8,561 nt of DNA from DASZYF01 sp035545535 (GTDB taxonomy: Bacteria; Actinomycetota; Actinomycetes; Mycobacteriales; CAJCIY01). Position 1 is the stretch's first letter. Every line of letters begins with the position of its first letter. The DNA is taken from assembly GCA_035545535.1 (NCBI GenBank), contig DASZYF010000026.1, forward strand, positions 1 through 8,561, written 5' to 3'. The translations under genes and the position numbers were made by a program. Positions 5,937 through 8,561 of this stretch are shown here, piece by piece. Below the pieces are notes generated by a model. That model worked only from the letters and a program-made list of their open reading frames with translations, did no database searches and was not told where the DNA came from.

Positions 5937-6733
5937 GCAGGATCGGCGAGCAGGCGCGCGGCCAGCCCGAAGTGGCTCTGCGCGGTCAGGCCGCCGTCGA
6001 CCACGAGCGCCTGGCCGGTGACGTAGGAGGCCTCGTCGCTGCACAGCCACGCCGCGGCGGCGGCGATCTCCTCGGGCTCGGCGAGCCGGCCCCACGGCGG
6101 CACGGAGGCTCCGTGCCGGTCGAGCCGCGGATCGGCCCGCAACCCGTGCAGCATCGGCGGGGTCGCGGTCATCCCGGGACAGATGCAGTTCGCCCGGATG
6201 CCGTCGGCGGCGTGGTCGACCGCGAGGGCCCGGGTCAGGCTGATCACCGCTGCCTTGGTGGCGGCGTAGCCGACCTGGGCGGTGTCCGCGAGCAACCCCG
6301 ACACCGAGGCGGTCGACAGGAGGCAGCCGCCGCCCTGGCCGGCCATGATCGGGATCGCGTGCTTGGCGGCGGTGAAGATCGCCGAGACGTTCGTCGCCCA
6401 CATCGCCGCCCAGTCCTCGATCGGGAGGTCGACGGCGGTGCCGACGCGGGTCATCGCCGCGTTGCTGAAGATGACGTCCAGGCGGCCGAACGTGCCGTGC
6501 GCGGTCGCGACCATCGCCGCGACCTCAACGGGGTCGGCGACATCGACGCGGTGCGCGAGCGCGGCACCGCCCGCAGCGGTGATGTCCGCGGCGCAGCGCT
6601 CCGCGCGGTCGCCGCGCAGGTCCGCGACGACGACGGTGGCGCCTTCAGCGGCGAAGCGGACGGCACTCGCGCGCCCGATCCCCGACCCGGCGCCCGTGAC
6701 GATGGCGACCTTGCCGCGCAAGAGATCTCTCAT
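5933..6733 (-). CDS. SDR family oxidoreductase (classical short-chain dehydrogenase)
   Basis: A 266-residue classical SDR with all signature residues. It shows the cofactor loop T13-G-A-G-S-G-I-G20, Asp38 at the end of strand 2 (favours NAD(H) over NADPH), DV at 64-65, the NAA motif (91-93), N115, catalytic S143, Y156-A-A-T-K160, the CPGM segment and the C-terminal YVTGQALVVDGG. It should oxidise an alcohol or reduce a ketone in the cytoplasm; the substrate is unknown. Length is normal and nothing is missing. The ATG at 6733 is preceded on the minus strand by AAGGAA (6739-6744) at a 5-base gap. The gene converges on and overlaps the LEH-like gene by four bases at a shared CTAG, and diverges from the substrate-binding protein gene across a 97-bp control region. 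Confidence 0.92.
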   Translation of the reverse strand: MRDLLRGKVAIVTGAGSGIGRASAVRFAAEGATVVVADLRGDRAERCAADITAAGGAALAHRVDVADPVEVAAMVATAHGTFGRLDVIFSNAAMTRVGTAVDLPIEDWAAMWATNVSAIFTAAKHAIPIMAGQGGGCLLSTASVSGLLADTAQVGYAATKAAVISLTRALAVDHAADGIRANCICPGMTATPPMLHGLRADPRLDRHGASVPPWGRLAEPEEIAAAAAWLCSDEASYVTGQALVVDGGLTAQSHFGLAARLLADPA

Positions 6734-6742
6734 GAGCGTTCC

Positions 6743-6771
6743 TTGACAGTCGAACAGGGCGCACCCAAAAT
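6743..6771 (+). promoter_or_regulatory. Candidate promoter of the substrate-binding protein gene
   Basis: A perfect TTGACA -35 box (6743-6748) is followed by a 17-base spacer and CAAAAT (6766-6771), which matches four of six -10 bases, including the last three. Transcription would start near 6778 and give a leader of about 53 bases before the GTG at 6831. The -35 box overlaps the Shine-Dalgarno of the divergent SDR gene on the other strand. No good promoter for the SDR was found by eye. Confidence 0.5.
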
Positions 6772-6783
6772 CTCGCCCACGGG

Positions 6784-6798
6784 GTGAACAGCGTTCAC
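6784..6798. promoter_or_regulatory. Inverted repeat GTGAAC-AGC-GTTCAC, candidate operator
   Basis: Two perfect 6-base arms, 6784-6789 and 6793-6798, are separated by three bases. The repeat lies just after the predicted transcription start of the substrate-binding protein gene and upstream of the divergent SDR gene. A bound repressor could therefore control one or both. The form TGAAC-N3-GTTCA is typical of a dimeric helix-turn-helix regulator; which family binds here is not known. No regulator gene is in the window. Confidence 0.5.
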
Positions 6799-6810
6799 AT
6801 CATGCACCCC

Positions 6811-6828
6811 GCTCACAAGGGAGTGAGC
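6811..6828 (+). promoter_or_regulatory. Ribosome binding site displayed in a hairpin loop
   Basis: GCTCAC (6811-6816) and GTGAGC (6823-6828) form a perfect 6-bp stem. The 6-base loop is AAGGGA, the core of the Shine-Dalgarno AAGGGAG (6817-6823) for the GTG at 6831, seven bases further on. The octamer GTGAGCCC is then repeated in tandem (6823-6830 and 6831-6838), the second copy holding the start codon. The Shine-Dalgarno assignment is good. A regulatory role for the stem is speculation. Confidence 0.5.
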
Positions 6829-6830
6829 CC

Positions 6831-8420
6831 GTGAGCCCCTTCATGGAGTTCCGCTCGTGGCTGCGGGACGGCCCGCGCCCCGAGCGAGCGATGGCGGCGG
6901 TGACCGGGCTGCTGGTGCTGGCCCTGATCGCCTGGGCCACGATCCCCAACCTCCCGTCGCACAGCACCGCGGCGGCATCGATCACGGGCATCGACTCCGG
7001 CGTACCGGCCCCGTCGACCGGGCCGGCGACGCAGGGCGGTGCGCCAGTCGGGCAGCCGCCGAGCTCGGCGCCTCAGGTCGCCGGCCCGCAGCCGAGCGTC
7101 GGGACGAGCGGGCCGCTCGCTCCGACGGTCGGGGTCCCCGGCCCGACGGCGACCACGGGCAGCGCTCCGGTCGGCGGCCACGCGCCCTCGGCGCGCGCCT
7201 CGGCGTCGTCGGCGCGGGCCGGCTGCCCCGTCGGCGCGACGGACAAGGGCGTCACGGCGACGACGATCACGATCGGCGTGATCATCTACACGACGGGGTC
7301 GGCGAACTCGCTGATCAACCTGCCGGCGCCGGCGGACTGGGAGAAGGCGTACACCGCCGTCTTCGATGCGGTGAACAAGAAGGGCGGGCTCGCCTGCCGC
7401 AAGCTCGTGCCCAAGTTCTACGTCGACAACGTGCTGGACAGCAACGCTGAGCACAGCCTGTGCCTGCAGGCCGCGCAGGACAAGGTCTTCGCGCTGTTCA
7501 ACAACCCGTTCGCGACGGCCGAGCAGACCTGTCCCGCCAAGGAGCACATCCCTAACTTCTGGGCGACGCCTCCGCACACGCACGACGTCGCCCAGTACGT
7601 GCCGTACATCCTCAGCTACCAGGCGGACTTCGACCGGCTCATCCACCTCTACGTGCGCGGGGCCTACGACCTCGGCTGGTTCAACGGGATGAAGAAGCTC
7701 GGCATCATCGAGCAGAGCTGCTTCCCCGACGAGAACACCGACATCGCCAACGAGCTCACGGCCATCGGGATCGATCCGGGCAAGGCGTCGATCTTCAACT
7801 ACGGGTGCTCCTCCGCGCCGGTGAACGATCCGGTGACGGACCAGCAGGCGGCGATCCAGTTCAAGAGCGCGGGTGTCACGAACGTGATGAACGTCGGTTA
7901 TGCATCCGACGTCGGCTTCTCCAACGGCGCCGACAGCCAGAACTACCACCCGAAGTTCGCCCACATGGAGGACGCCTCCGGGCAGGCCATCGCCAGCGGC
8001 GTCACCAAGCCGGGGAAGAGCTACGACGGCACGCTGTTGATCGAGGCGATCCCCACCGGTGGACCCAACACTCCCGGATGGGTGGCCAGCCCGGCGACGA
8101 AGGAGTGTGCCGCGGAGCTGGCCACCGTGGGCCTCCCGTCGCCGACGGCGAGCGATGTCGCCAAGTTCTACGGGCTGGCGTGCGTCGCGATGACGATGTT
8201 CTCGGCGGCGGTCACGCACGCACCGCAGCTGGTCGGGACGCAGCTCTCGACCGGGCTGGCCCGCGCGGGGACCCTCGACCTCTCCTACCCGTCGGGCCCG
8301 CTGACGGTCACCGACCCGGCCCGGCCGACCGGAGGCAAGGTGTTCGAGCCGGCGCAGTGGTACACCGCGTGCCAGTGCTGGCGCATCACCGACGCGCACT
8401 TCCGGCCGCCCTCGGCCTAG
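6831..8420 (+). CDS. Membrane-anchored ABC-type substrate-binding protein (Peripla_BP_6 / LivK-like)
   Basis: A 529-residue exported protein. A short cytoplasmic basic segment is followed by one hydrophobic helix (about residues 20-38). That helix has no cysteine, so the protein is anchored by an uncleaved helix or cleaved at an Ala site rather than lipidated. Residues about 42-131 are a low-complexity Pro/Ser/Thr/Ala/Gly linker that would span the cell wall. From Cys132 the solute-binding domain begins with CPVGATDKGVTATTITIGV, the usual first strand of branched-chain-amino-acid-type (type I periplasmic) binding proteins. Later QQAAIQFKSAGVTNVMNV matches the second-lobe helix and strand. Ten cysteines after the linker suggest several disulfides. 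The GTG start has AAGGGAG seven bases upstream. No permease or ATPase gene is adjacent, so the transporter lies elsewhere or the protein is a stand-alone solute sensor. The ligand is unknown. Confidence 0.85.
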   Translation: MSPFMEFRSWLRDGPRPERAMAAVTGLLVLALIAWATIPNLPSHSTAAASITGIDSGVPAPSTGPATQGGAPVGQPPSSAPQVAGPQPSVGTSGPLAPTVGVPGPTATTGSAPVGGHAPSARASASSARAGCPVGATDKGVTATTITIGVIIYTTGSANSLINLPAPADWEKAYTAVFDAVNKKGGLACRKLVPKFYVDNVLDSNAEHSLCLQAAQDKVFALFNNPFATAEQTCPAKEHIPNFWATPPHTHDVAQYVPYILSYQADFDRLIHLYVRGAYDLGWFNGMKKLGIIEQSCFPDENTDIANELTAIGIDPGKASIFNYGCSSAPVNDPVTDQQAAIQFKSAGVTNVMNVGYASDVGFSNGADSQNYHPKFAHMEDASGQAIASGVTKPGKSYDGTLLIEAIPTGGPNTPGWVASPATKECAAELATVGLPSPTASDVAKFYGLACVAMTMFSAAVTHAPQLVGTQLSTGLARAGTLDLSYPSGPLTVTDPARPTGGKVFEPAQWYTACQCWRITDAHFRPPSA

Positions 8421-8433
8421 ACACCCCGGCGCC

Positions 8434-8561
8434 TCAGCCCGCCGAACGCTCCTTGCGCGCCGAACGGGCGGCGGCCATCCACGATCCGGCGGCCGCGAGC
8501 GCCAGGCCGAGCGCGAGCAGCGCGCCGGCTCCGTTCGCGCCCGGCCCCCGGGTCGGTGCGG
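8434..8561 (-). CDS. C-terminal fragment of a membrane-anchored protein (truncated by window edge)
   Basis: On the minus strand a frame open from the window edge ends at TGA (8434-8436) and yields 41 residues. They read APTRGPGANGAG, then a hydrophobic stretch ALLALGLALAAAGSW, then a basic tail ARSARKERSAG. The order small/Pro/Gly-rich, single helix, positive tail is that of a C-terminal surface anchor, similar in shape to cell-wall sorting signals. There is no exact LPxTG, only A-P-T-R-G, and the residues before it are outside the window. The gene converges on the substrate-binding protein gene with 13 bases between stops. It could also be the last helix of an ordinary membrane protein. Confidence 0.55.
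   Translation of the reverse strand, partial: APTRGPGANGAGALLALGLALAAAGSWMAAARSARKERSAG

Noticed and set aside
6813..8399. A 528-codon minus-strand frame opposite the substrate-binding protein gene
   Set aside because: It is Arg-rich low-complexity sequence without motifs. The plus strand encodes a clear export signal, linker and binding domain.
8421..8433. A bidirectional terminator between the convergent genes at the right end
   Set aside because: The 13-base gap holds no stem with a T-run; only a short GGCGCC self-complementary site is present.
8434..8561. A genuine LPxTG sorting signal
   Set aside because: The motif is A-P-T-R-G, not LPxTG, and the upstream residues are outside the window.

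Overview
The window is very GC-rich (around 70% by eye), uses GTG and TTG starts freely, and is densely packed with genes that overlap or lie a few bases apart. It carries an F420-type luciferase-like oxidoreductase, an ACAD11-type phosphotransferase, and surface proteins with long Ala/Pro/Ser/Thr/Gly linkers. Together these point to an actinobacterial chromosome. The species cannot be named from the sequence. I see no RNA genes, transposons, CRISPR arrays or attachment sites.

Layout, left to right. (1) Positions 1-279, minus strand: the N-terminus of a lipoprotein, probably a branched-chain-amino-acid-type substrate-binding protein, cut by the window edge. A candidate promoter lies upstream. 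(2) 406-2354, minus strand: a two-gene unit of an APH/ACAD11-like kinase followed by an alpha/beta hydrolase, joined by a 4-base ATGA overlap. (3) 2381-5936, plus strand: an F420-type LLM oxidoreductase, a SnoaL/NTF2-fold protein, an amidohydrolase-2 family metalloenzyme and a limonene-epoxide-hydrolase-like NTF2-fold protein. A 12-bp perfect palindrome before the SnoaL gene suggests its own control point. (4) 5933-6733, minus strand: a classical short-chain dehydrogenase that shares a CTAG stop with the preceding gene. (5) 6831-8420, plus strand: a second substrate-binding protein, held by an N-terminal membrane helix and a long linker, with a candidate promoter and inverted repeat upstream. 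(6) 8434-8561, minus strand: the C-terminal end of a membrane-anchored protein, cut by the window edge.

Taken together (inference), the window looks like a small-molecule catabolic locus: six or seven enzymes flanked by two solute-binding proteins that could capture the substrate. Kinase, hydrolase, LLM oxidoreductase, SDR and amidohydrolase families recur together in actinobacterial loci for lipid, steroid, terpenoid or xenobiotic breakdown. The substrate cannot be read from the sequence. No ABC permease or ATPase gene is present here. No single element is a clearly new system. The most unusual features are the compact regulatory junctions (2355-2380, 3456-3484, 6743-6830) and the NTF2/amidohydrolase/NTF2 gene sandwich.
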